Origin: Actinomycetota bacterium
GTDB taxonomy: Bacteria; Actinomycetota; Acidimicrobiia; Acidimicrobiales; JAMCPL01
Assembly (NCBI GenBank): GCA_023379725.1
Contig: JAMCPC010000078.1
Coordinates: 1-6,301, forward strand
DNA: 6,301 nt
Direction: 5' to 3'
Positions 1 through 5,364 of this stretch are shown one piece after another; the first letter of the stretch is position 1; every line of letters starts with the position of its first letter. A program made the translations under genes and the position numbers. Below the pieces are notes generated by a model. It saw only the letters and a program-made list of their open reading frames with translations. It did not search any database and was not told the DNA's origin.

Positions 1-408
1 GTGGGTAGATTGAATGAGAGCGTGGGTGAGACAGCCGAGGTATCATGTGCGTTGGTGCTTGGTGCAATGGCTGAAGAAAGGGGATGGATTGTTCTTGATG
101 AACCTGCCCCTGTTGCCATGGATGAAGATGAGGTGGACGTAAGAGGCCGATTTGACACTCCTGATGGTGAAGTCGTGGTACTGGCCGAGGCAAAGTCGCG
201 TTTACAAAAGAAATACGTTGATAGATGGGCAAACCGTGTTGGAGACAAAGATTGGCGAGAGAAGTTCTTGTATCCAGGCTTTAATGGAAAAGTGCTCCCC
301 TATGTGTATGGCACCCTTATTTACAGTGGTGCAAATGAACGAGCGAAAGAACGCGGTATAGGCGTAATCACATACAACGGAGAATGCCTGGCTCCCCGTC
401 CTCTCTGA
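1..408 (+). CDS. PD-(D/E)XK nuclease-like protein, C-terminal part (5' end probably outside the window)
   Basis: Seen: the reading frame is open from base 1, where GTG could be a start, to a TGA at 406-408 (135 residues). The pattern E44-V-D46, then about 16 residues, then E63-A-K65 fits the D...ExK catalytic signature of the PD-(D/E)XK nuclease fold. Before it is a helix (residues 8-27) with an early Glu, as in this fold. After it come a basic stretch and a conserved-looking end (VLPYVYGTLIYSG, then ERGIGV). Family knowledge: short bacterial and archaeal proteins of this type, often annotated as DUF3782-like or hypothetical, carry an N-terminal coiled coil before this domain. The frame has no upstream stop in view, so I infer that the true start lies before base 1 and that a coiled coil is cut off. 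Substrate and role are unknown; such proteins are often numerous in mobile-rich genomes. The metal-binding residues are present, so the domain could be active. The 3' end faces a convergent gene with a hairpin between them. Confidence 0.7.
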   Translation: MGRLNESVGETAEVSCALVLGAMAEERGWIVLDEPAPVAMDEDEVDVRGRFDTPDGEVVVLAEAKSRLQKKYVDRWANRVGDKDWREKFLYPGFNGKVLPYVYGTLIYSGANERAKERGIGVITYNGECLAPRPL

Positions 409-431
409 TAATCGCTACCTTTGCACTTCGA

Positions 432-462
432 ATATAGATCCATATCAAATGTGGATCTATAT
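432..462. repeat. Inverted repeat/hairpin between convergent genes
   Basis: Arms ATATAGATCCA (432-442) and TGGATCTATAT (452-462) are perfect reverse complements of 11 bp. In plus-strand RNA the stem can extend inward through a U-G, an A-U and a U-A pair to a CAA loop, giving about 14 pairs. It sits 23 bp after the stop of the nuclease-like gene and 12 bp after the stop of the convergent Gly/Cys-rich gene. A role in transcript termination or 3'-end protection for one or both genes is inferred. The stem is AT-rich and no T-tract follows, so it is not a standard intrinsic terminator. Confidence 0.6.
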
Positions 463-474
463 CAGGCATTACAG

Positions 475-897
475 CTATTCCATCTTGGATATACGGCTGC
501 TCACGTCAGCCAACTCCTCCTCCAGGTCTCTGCGATAATCCTCCAGGTCCTCACGGGAATGCCTGCGAACAGACTCTCCGGACTGGCGATCATCTTGTTG
601 GTATTCATGGCCTCTCTCGTGGCAACCGCATCCGCATCCTCCGGGACCATGCCCACCCTGCTCGTGCTCAGACTCAGGTCCATATCCCGGTCCTTTACCG
701 TGGTGGCCGCATCCGCATCCTCCGGGACCATGCCCACCCTGCTCGTGCTCAGACTCAGGTCCATATCCCGGTCCTTTACCGTGGTGGCCGCATCCGCATC
801 CTCCGGGACCATGCTGCCTCCCGCCTGCCATTGGACCCCTGCCACCCATGGGACCCATCCTGCCCATAGTGCCTTGTTGTTGTCTCATACCATTCAT
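475..897 (-). CDS. Small Gly/Cys/His-rich repeat protein with C-terminal coiled coil (DUF5320-like), second gene of the PadR operon
   Basis: Seen: 140 residues. The start ATG at 895-897 is preceded by a strong ribosome site (AAAGGAG, 9 nt upstream), which fixes it. Residues 1-28 are Met/Gly-rich (GRMGPMGGRGPM). Residues 29-55 and 56-82 are two identical 27-residue units containing CGCGHH and ESEHE, and a third partial unit (83 on) carries CGCGC-H. There are seven Cys in three clusters, all in CxC spacing, with many His. Residues 115-140 form a charged heptad-like helix (LEDYRRDLEEELADVSSRI). There is no signal peptide or membrane segment. Family knowledge: short proteins with a Gly/Met-rich start and a coiled-coil end (DUF5320 and relatives) often sit beside PadR regulators. 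The resemblance here is by pattern, not by alignment. Inference: a cytoplasmic, possibly metal-binding, oligomeric protein co-expressed with and controlled by the PadR gene 17 bp upstream. Its molecular function is unknown. Confidence 0.75.
   Translation of the reverse strand: MNGMRQQQGTMGRMGPMGGRGPMAGGRQHGPGGCGCGHHGKGPGYGPESEHEQGGHGPGGCGCGHHGKGPGYGPESEHEQGGHGPGGCGCGCHERGHEYQQDDRQSGESVRRHSREDLEDYRRDLEEELADVSSRISKME
626..814. repeat. Perfect 81-bp tandem repeat, 2.33 copies, inside the Gly/Cys-rich gene
   Basis: Units 626-706 and 707-787 read as identical base for base, and 788-814 repeats the first 27 bases of the unit. The period is 27 codons, so the frame is kept and a whole CGCGHH...ESEHE module is added each time. 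Identity at synonymous sites indicates a very recent duplication or ongoing homogenisation. The same periodicity keeps frames on both strands open and produces spurious overlapping ORFs. Confidence 0.95.
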
Positions 898-914
898 AGT
901 GTGTATCTCCTTTC

Positions 915-1340
915 TTAGTGGCTGCCTACACGGCTGCCATATTTCTCATAACGATCGAGGAACCTCCCTATTGTGGCGTAAGTGCCCTTGAGCGCCTCCG
1001 CCCAGCTAGCCAGAAGTTCCGTCCCTTGCCCGGTCAACTCGTAGACACGTTTAGTCGGACCAGGAACATTGTCGCTCCACTCCGACTTGACCAGTCCTTC
1101 GGCTTCAAGTCCCCTGAGCAATCTGTAGAGATTTCCTTGATCAACGATATCGTGTTCAGATAGTAACTCGTTGAGTGACGCAGCTAATTCGTATCCATAG
1201 GTGGATCCCTCGGCAAGCAACAGCAGTATGGCAGGTTCGATGTAGCGCTCTACGCGAGCTCTTATCCTCCACACTCCTGGTGCCACCATGGACCTGCAAC
1301 GGGGAGGTGCACCTGGGCAACATCCTTCAAAGTTCCTCAT
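915..1340 (-). CDS. PadR-family transcriptional regulator
   Basis: Seen: a PadR winged-helix domain, with the entry helix ERYIEPAILLLLAEGSTYGYEL, then helices leading to DQGNLYRLLRGLEAEGLVKSEW, the wing GPTKRVYELTGQG, and a C-terminal dimerisation helix ending DRYEK. Family knowledge: PadR proteins are dimeric repressors released by phenolics, drugs or other ligands, and they often control themselves and a neighbouring gene. The start is uncertain. The frame stays open to an ATG at 1379, but that start would place the operator-like palindrome (1344-1368) inside the gene. I choose the ATG at 1338-1340 (141 residues): a TATACT -10-like box lies just upstream, which would give an almost leaderless mRNA, and the resulting CCPGAPP N-terminus resembles Cys-rich N-termini I recall in PadR relatives. 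The ATG at 1289 (124 residues) is the other option. No start has a good ribosome site. The stop TAA is 17 bp before the Gly/Cys-rich gene, so the two should be co-transcribed. Confidence 0.9.
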   Translation of the reverse strand: MRNFEGCCPGAPPRCRSMVAPGVWRIRARVERYIEPAILLLLAEGSTYGYELAASLNELLSEHDIVDQGNLYRLLRGLEAEGLVKSEWSDNVPGPTKRVYELTGQGTELLASWAEALKGTYATIGRFLDRYEKYGSRVGSH

Positions 1341-1343
1341 ATT

Positions 1344-1368
1344 TACAGTATATGTGTTATACACTGTA
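1344..1368. promoter_or_regulatory. Putative PadR operator overlapping the operon promoter
   Basis: A 25-bp near-palindrome has arms TACAGTATAT (1344-1353) and ATACACTGTA (1359-1368), with one mismatched pair and a 5-bp centre. On the minus strand it contains TATACT, a good -10-like box, just upstream of the ATG at 1340. A dimeric PadR repressor bound here would block its own promoter. The symmetry is seen; binding by this PadR is inferred from position. Confidence 0.55.
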
Positions 1369-1439
1369 TTCGTATCCATACTTACACAGGTATTTTAGAA
1401 AAGTCTGTGACCAGCACTTACCTGGCAATGAGACTGGAG

Positions 1440-1449
1440 CAGTATACTG
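1440..1449. promoter_or_regulatory. Second small palindrome matching the operator half-site
   Basis: CAGTATACTG is a perfect 10-bp palindrome about 88 bp upstream (minus-strand sense) of the centre of the main palindrome. It repeats the CAGTATA half-site of that element, so it may be an auxiliary binding site for the same repressor. A 10-bp palindrome alone could be chance. Confidence 0.3.
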
Positions 1450-1608
1450 AAATGTACCCGGTCTCAGCAATCATTGAACAGACAGCAACCGCAATCCCCG
1501 TACGTGAGGGCGGGGAGGTTGAAGCGGATATCATCGGCAAATTGCCAGCCGCCGACATCGCCGGCACTACCGGATCCGCTGGCATTACCAGGTCAGTTTC
1601 AGGCTCCG

Positions 1609-1680
1609 TCATCTCCGGAAAAGTATCTCATTGGTTACGACCTCCTGTCTCGTTGTCTGCTTATTGATAGGTTCCCGGTG
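1609..1680 (-). pseudogene. In-frame relic duplicating the methyltransferase C-terminus
   Basis: Read past the methyltransferase stop (TAG at 1681-1683), the same frame stays open for 23 more codons to a TGA at 1609-1611 and ends EVVTNEILFRR. The real gene ends VVVSGEILCRT. At DNA level, 1614-1641 and 1686-1713 match at 23 of 28 positions, exactly 72 bp apart. This looks like the last codons of a second, otherwise lost, methyltransferase copy or a partial tandem duplication. It is probably not translated except by read-through. Confidence 0.55.
1614..1641. repeat. Imperfect direct repeat, copy 1 (partner 1686-1713)
   Basis: Shares TCCGG, then AAAGTATCTCA, then TTAC with 1686-1713 (23/28 identical, 72 bp offset). 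Copy 2 encodes the last residues of the methyltransferase and copy 1 lies just beyond its stop. Several of the differences change amino acids conservatively, as expected for an old coding duplicate. Confidence 0.7.
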
Positions 1681-2517
1681 CTATGTCCGGCAAAGTATCT
1701 CACCGCTTACAACAACATACCAGCCGTCAGGAGACGCTGCCCATGTCCTCCAGGCAGCAGCTATTTCCGCCAGGTCCACATCAGTTGCGAGCCCGCTGTT
1801 ACGTGCTTGTGTGGCAAAAGCTGATTTGGTAATCCGGTCCGCCCAGAGCCCTCCCCACCATTCCCTAGTCTCCGGCGTTGCAAAACACCAGCACGATCCC
1901 GACGGGATGATGTCCTGGAATCCGGCAGATTGAGCCCAAGAGAGCATCCGCCTGCCTGCGTCGGGCTCGCCACCATTGGCCCGAGCAATAGCCTGGTAGA
2001 GTTCCATCCAGCGATCCAGGCCAGGTACTGCAGGGAACCATGTGGAGGCGTGATAATCAGAATCCCGGGCAGCTACGATTCCACCTCGTTTGCAGGCTGC
2101 CCCCATTATTCTTAGTGCTTCGACCGGATCAGGTACATGCTGCAATACCTGGTGCGCATGTACAACATCAAATGTTCCCTGCTCTATGCCCGCCGCTTGC
2201 AAGTCGTAGATATCTCCGACTATAAATTCGACATTGTCAATCTTCCGGCGGTCTGCTTCTCTCTGAGCTGCTTCCAGCGCTTCTCTGGCGAAATCTATGC
2301 CCACTATATGCCCTGGAGCTACGATTTCCGCTAAATCTGCCGTGATCGTTCCGGGGCCATATCCCACATCCAGCAAGTTCATACCTGATTCGAGATGAGG
2401 GAGGAGATACCCGGCGGAATTTCGGGCAGTTCGCCATGAGTGCGATCGGAGCACGCTCTCGTGATGTCCATGGGTATAGCGTGTACTTTCATGAGTAGGA
2501 ACTTCCATCTTGTACAT
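1681..2517 (-). CDS. Class I SAM-dependent methyltransferase
   Basis: Seen: 278 residues from the ATG at 2515-2517, chosen because AGAGGA lies 8 bases before it. A TTG at 2580 would lengthen the frame but has no ribosome site. Rossmann methyltransferase motifs appear in order: motif I LLDVGYGPGT (residues 48-57, Tyr where Cys, Ser or Ala is usual), the acidic end of strand 2 in VGIDFA (Asp75, ribose binding), VGDIYDL (Asp102, adenine side), and post-I FDVVHAHQVLQHVPDP (116-131). A C-terminal half of about 130 residues with many Trp and Tyr follows, likely shaping the acceptor pocket. Family knowledge: this architecture is typical of the methyltransferase_11/25 type, which act on small molecules. 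The substrate cannot be told. The gene is divergent from the glycoside hydrolase gene, with about 150 bp between the two starts. Another copy of its last codons lies immediately downstream. Confidence 0.9.
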   Translation of the reverse strand: MYKMEVPTHESTRYTHGHHESVLRSHSWRTARNSAGYLLPHLESGMNLLDVGYGPGTITADLAEIVAPGHIVGIDFAREALEAAQREADRRKIDNVEFIVGDIYDLQAAGIEQGTFDVVHAHQVLQHVPDPVEALRIMGAACKRGGIVAARDSDYHASTWFPAVPGLDRWMELYQAIARANGGEPDAGRRMLSWAQSAGFQDIIPSGSCWCFATPETREWWGGLWADRITKSAFATQARNSGLATDVDLAEIAAAWRTWAASPDGWYVVVSGEILCRT

Positions 2518-2645
2518 GCTACCATCCTCTCTAACTATTCGGTAGCCCAGTGCAAGTGGTATGCTTTGTTCGCCAGCCAAGTGGTACGTTCATCATTACG
2601 GTTCCATATGTGATAGTGAAAGTCGCTGTAAATTCTTGTCCGTAT

Positions 2646-2651
2646 TATAAT
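2646..2651 (+). promoter_or_regulatory. Candidate promoter elements for the glycoside hydrolase gene
   Basis: TATAAT at 2646-2651 is a perfect -10 consensus, but no good -35 is seen at the right distance. TTGACA at 2651-2656, a perfect -35 consensus, overlaps it by one base and could pair with a weak -10 (TATCCG, 2674-2679). The two readings give transcript starts near 2658 or 2686. With the second, the TTG start at 2667 would not be on the mRNA. Neither is proven. Confidence 0.4.
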
Positions 2652-2666
2652 TGACACATTAGTAGA

Positions 2667-3815
2667 TTGTTGTTATCCGGAAGCCGACAGTATGCCCGTG
2701 CCCTCGCAGATTTTGCCAGAGCATCTATACCGTTACGATACTCGCCTGCAACGGCTAGTTGTGCCAGATGGTCGCCCGAACATGCCCGTGCATGGCAGGA
2801 AACACGGGGATGGCTTGTGGGTTGCAACTTCGTACCTTCCACTGCTTGCAACCAGCTTGAAATGTGGCAACCCGCAACCTTCGATCCGATCACGATTGAG
2901 CGGGAACTGGGCTGGGCATCCCAACTAGGCTTCAACAGCATCCGGGTATTCCTTCACAATCTTCTCTGGCAGGCAGAAGGGGATGTATTTCTTGAGCGCA
3001 TAGATAGTTTTCTCTCTATCGCCACAGAAAAGAAGCTTGGTACGATTTTTGTGATCTTCGACGGTGTATGGGACCCACAACCACATGCTGGCCCGCAACA
3101 TGCACCGATACCGGGAGTACACAACTCGGTCTGGGTGCAATCACCTGGAGCAGCTATCATCTCAGACCGTTCACGCTGGAGCTCGCTGAAAGATTACTTG
3201 CAAGCGGTAATTGGCCGGTTCGCTCATGACCGGAGAGTAGATGCATGGGATTTGTTTAACGAGCCGGATAATCCCAATCTGATCAGCTATCGACATACCG
3301 AGTTGCCGGATAAGCGCAATATGGTTACTCCGCTGGTGGAAGCCTGCTTTGACTGGGCTACGGAAGTGAATCCCGACCAGCCTCTCACGGCTGGAGTATG
3401 GCTTGGTGTACATGGTGCAACAGAACGAGTCAGTAGCCTGAACCGTATAATTCTGGAACGCTCTGATGTAATCTCCTTCCATTCCTATCGTAGGCGTACT
3501 GCCCTTCTCAATGCCTTTGAGCATTTGAATAAGTACGATAGACCACTCCTATGCACAGAGTGGCTTGGGCGTACACTCGGATCGACAGTAGACCTGCTCA
3601 GCGACTTCCACCGCCATTCCGTGGGTGCTTACTGCTGGGGACTCGTGGATGGCCGCACCCAGACGCGCTACCCGTGGACCTCATGGCTTCGACCTGTACC
3701 GCCGGATCGTAACGACAAGATCTGGTTTCATGATCTGCTCCATGCAGATGGGCGGCCCTACGATGGGATGGAAACTGCTCTTATACGGCGGATCTGCCAT
3801 GGTGACCATGGTTGA
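2667..3815 (+). CDS. GH5-like cellulase/xylanase-type glycoside hydrolase
   Basis: Seen: a TIM-barrel hydrolase of about 350 residues. Numbered from the TTG at 2667, the domain begins RWSPEHARAW (34) and continues GWLVGCNFVPSTACNQLEMW (48-67). The acid/base Glu199 is in DLFNEPDN, His272 in SFHSY, the nucleophile Glu298 in LLCTEWLG, and a barrel-end Trp324 in YCWGL. Both catalytic Glu are intact. Family knowledge: this matches proteins annotated as 1,4-beta-xylanase or cellulase-family (GH5 / clan GH-A), retaining enzymes that cut beta-linked polysaccharides. There is no signal peptide, so it may be cytosolic or lack its natural N-terminus. The start is odd. A TGA at 2652-2654 closes the frame, TTG 2667 is the only usual start codon before the domain, and it has no ribosome site. 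The ATG at 2692, with a weak GGAAG before it, is in another frame. A small frameshift or 5' rearrangement is possible. The C-terminus looks complete. Confidence 0.88.
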   Translation: MLLSGSRQYARALADFARASIPLRYSPATASCARWSPEHARAWQETRGWLVGCNFVPSTACNQLEMWQPATFDPITIERELGWASQLGFNSIRVFLHNLLWQAEGDVFLERIDSFLSIATEKKLGTIFVIFDGVWDPQPHAGPQHAPIPGVHNSVWVQSPGAAIISDRSRWSSLKDYLQAVIGRFAHDRRVDAWDLFNEPDNPNLISYRHTELPDKRNMVTPLVEACFDWATEVNPDQPLTAGVWLGVHGATERVSSLNRIILERSDVISFHSYRRRTALLNAFEHLNKYDRPLLCTEWLGRTLGSTVDLLSDFHRHSVGAYCWGLVDGRTQTRYPWTSWLRPVPPDRNDKIWFHDLLHADGRPYDGMETALIRRICHGDHG

Positions 3816-4048
3816 CCAAGCAAGCTTCGCAAGCGGTTGCCAAAAACTACCGTCCAAGCCGTAACCGGCGGCTCAACCCCGCGATCGCGCATATCCTTGG
3901 CGTGGTCTACCGTGGCGTAAACTACGATGCCTTTTTCTTCAAGCCATGTTGTGAACTGCTTTACGATGTCATCGACATGGCCATCTACCTTGGTCGTCAT
4001 GATTCGTGTCTGACCTGGCGAGCCTGTGCTCGTAGGAACATCTGTCAT
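3758..4048 (-). pseudogene. DUF302-domain protein, C-terminally truncated
   Basis: Seen: starting at the ATG 4046-4048 (an ATG at 3998-4000 is an alternative; neither has a strong ribosome site), residues 17-71 give a DUF302 core: DDIVKQFTTWLEEKGIVVYATVDHA, then GVEPPVTAWTVVFGN. Family knowledge: after FGN (usually FGNP), DUF302 continues for about 40-50 residues through a hydrophobic LPL...V segment. Here the similarity ends at Asn71 (codon 3836-3838), and 25 unrelated residues follow that are the antisense of the glycoside hydrolase 3' end, with the stop at 3758. So the last third of the domain is missing. The break lies about 20 bp after the hydrolase stop, suggesting a deletion or insertion joined the two genes here. 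The product is probably non-functional. DUF302 function is not settled. The 145 bp upstream holds a small GACGAT/ATCGTC inverted repeat (4091-4107) and no gene. Confidence 0.7.
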
Positions 4049-4192
4049 ACTTAATACAACCCGCTGAACAGTATGATTATTCCCGGTTATGACGATATGG
4101 GATCGTCTGCATGCAAGGGCGCTACCGTTCCAGCTCCTTTTGGGGCATCGAGGCTGAAACGTGAGCACGGAAAGTGCGCGGTCACGATGCGA

Positions 4193-5089
4193 TCAAATCA
4201 TGAAGTTCAGGTTTTCCAGCACACTGGTTCCCAGTTCTACGTTACCGGCTATGGAAACTTTCCCTTCCTGTAAGGAGACTACCGGGTTCCACCGTCCGCA
4301 TCCAAGGCATGCCAAGGTTTCGAAGTTCATCTCCAGATATGCCTGGTCAGTATCTATCTTACTGGTACTGGCTGGAGCATGAGGGATATGTTCTGTGAAG
4401 GCAGCCCTGCCTTCAAATACTGCTATGGCAAAAGTCGCCTCGTCCGATCCAGTTATATGGAAGGTAACCAGTGATCCTTCTGGAGACCGTGCCTTTTTCC
4501 CTACGACATACGGTAAAGCCGACTTGATTCTCTCCCTGGCATGATTGGCTATCTCTCCGGTCAGATTGCCTGGCTTGTTTATAGCTCTCCTTATATCCTG
4601 CTCGTGTACCCAGCAATCGAAGACCCTTATGGCCATGAACTCACGGTAGGGAGCCTGTCCTGCTGGAGTCCATCCCACTTTTGCGAAATCCGCTTCACTC
4701 AAAGACCTCAATGTTGCCAGGCGTGCAGCGGTTACCCGCTGGAACTCATCCAGTACCTGTTCTGGAGGAGTCTGACGCCTAGCTTCCACCCAGAGTTCGT
4801 TGACCTCTCCGATGGGGTTCTTTACGTAAGGGAAGCTCACCTTGACACCTGTTGCGACATCCAGCCCACTGGCTGACTCCACCTGCCCTGGTGGTTCCTG
4901 TCCCGACAGCATAAGCTCCGTACCGATGATGTGGGAAATCTGATCTTTGACTGTCCATCCAGGACAATCGGTCGTCCGTGCCCATTCTTCTTCGCTTATG
5001 CCTGTACAAAGCTCCGAAAGAATCTTCCACTCTTGATCCAGCAATTTCACTATTGGTTCCTTGGTTCCTTGCGGTACGGTTTCCGACAT
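4193..5089 (-). CDS. Maleylpyruvate isomerase-family, mycothiol-dependent (DinB-like) enzyme
   Basis: Seen: 298 residues. The ATG at 5087-5089 is fixed by an in-frame TAA only four codons upstream. The N-terminal DinB-like four-helix domain has EEWARTTDCPGWTVKDQISHIIGTE, with the probable metal ligand His53, and RVFDCWVHEQDIRRA, with Asp158 and His162. In well-studied maleylpyruvate isomerase the triad is His-Glu-His; Asp in the middle is, as I recall, common in the DCWVHEQD branch. The C-terminal half (about 195-298) reads as an SCP2-like/MDMPI_C domain (SLVTFHITG, FEGRAAF, then a GKVSIAGNVELG end). Family knowledge: such enzymes use the thiol mycothiol for isomerisation, conjugation or detoxification in Actinobacteria and some Chloroflexota. 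The substrate here is unknown. No partner pathway genes are nearby. An IS21 relic lies less than 100 bp upstream and may have replaced the original promoter region. Confidence 0.9.
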   Translation of the reverse strand: MSETVPQGTKEPIVKLLDQEWKILSELCTGISEEEWARTTDCPGWTVKDQISHIIGTELMLSGQEPPGQVESASGLDVATGVKVSFPYVKNPIGEVNELWVEARRQTPPEQVLDEFQRVTAARLATLRSLSEADFAKVGWTPAGQAPYREFMAIRVFDCWVHEQDIRRAINKPGNLTGEIANHARERIKSALPYVVGKKARSPEGSLVTFHITGSDEATFAIAVFEGRAAFTEHIPHAPASTSKIDTDQAYLEMNFETLACLGCGRWNPVVSLQEGKVSIAGNVELGTSVLENLNFMI

Positions 5090-5170
5090 GGTTACATCTT
5101 AGTCGGGTTCGGTACTGGAACGTAATAGCTGGAACTTGCCGAGCCATGCGGGAACTCCTTCAAGCTGTCC

Positions 5171-5354
5171 GGTTCTCGCCGGCCATCTTTGTCGACAGCT
5201 TCGAGTCGACATGTGGCATCCGGCAATCAAAGATATGACCATCGCAGATGCGCTCCTGGACCAGATATTGTATGCCACCCACCGTATCGAACTCGAGGGC
5301 GACACCATGAGAAAGACAGATGTCGACAATTCAGCCCAAAAAGATGCCGACTAA
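5171..5354 (+). pseudogene. istB: 3' remnant of IS21-family istB (transposition helper ATPase)
   Basis: Seen: the frame ending at the TAA 5352-5354 contains RQLRVDMWHPAIKDMTIADALLDQILYATHRIELEGDTMRK. Family knowledge: IstB of IS21 elements ends with a close match (SQLPVxxWHxxIGDPTxADAILDRLVHNAHRIELKGESMRK). Upstream, the matching motif (GSRRPSLST, compare GRRSTLVTS) lies in a different frame (5171 on), so an indel near 5195 breaks the gene. Only about 50 of some 250 residues remain. The AAA+ Walker motifs and the partner istA are absent, so this is a dead fossil. An ATG at 5136 opens a 72-codon frame through it, but that frame is not a real gene start. Confidence 0.85.
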
Positions 5355-5364
5355 GATGACAGAG

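Larger units (their letters stand above)
1369..1680. other. Intergenic stretch between PadR operon and methyltransferase gene
   Basis: About 310 bp with no convincing gene. Short open frames exist on both strands, but none has a ribosome site or a recognisable domain. The stretch holds the upstream palindrome (1440-1449) and, at its right end, the duplicated methyltransferase tail (1609-1680). The small inverted repeat GGCAAATTGCC lies near 1538-1548. No T-tract terminator is seen for the methyltransferase gene. Confidence 0.5.

Noticed and set aside
626..814. Repeat array considered as CRISPR or regulatory iterons
   Set aside because: Units are contiguous 81-bp copies without spacers and lie inside a coding frame in codon multiples, so this is protein repeat expansion.
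501..845. Alternative minus-strand frame (114 codons) across the same repeat
   Set aside because: Shadow of the same in-frame periodicity, with no ribosome site. The 475-897 frame has a strong one and a composition typical of the family.
421..918. Long plus-strand ORF (165 codons) opposite the Gly/Cys-rich gene
   Set aside because: It exists because the 81-bp repeat is a multiple of three and keeps the antisense frame open. It has no ribosome site and gives a low-complexity product. The minus-strand gene has a strong ribosome site and operon context.
1407..1667. Overlapping plus- and minus-strand ORFs between the PadR and methyltransferase genes
   Set aside because: No ribosome sites and no recognisable motifs. 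The composition is Ser/Thr/Ala-rich, as in chance frames.
2692..2928. 78-codon plus-strand ORF starting at ATG 2692
   Set aside because: It overlaps the hydrolase domain in another frame and carries no recognisable domain. Kept only as a possible out-of-frame start for the hydrolase.
4779..5147. Minus-strand 122-codon ORF overlapping the isomerase-family gene
   Set aside because: It lies in another frame over a gene with clear family motifs and a start fixed by an upstream stop.
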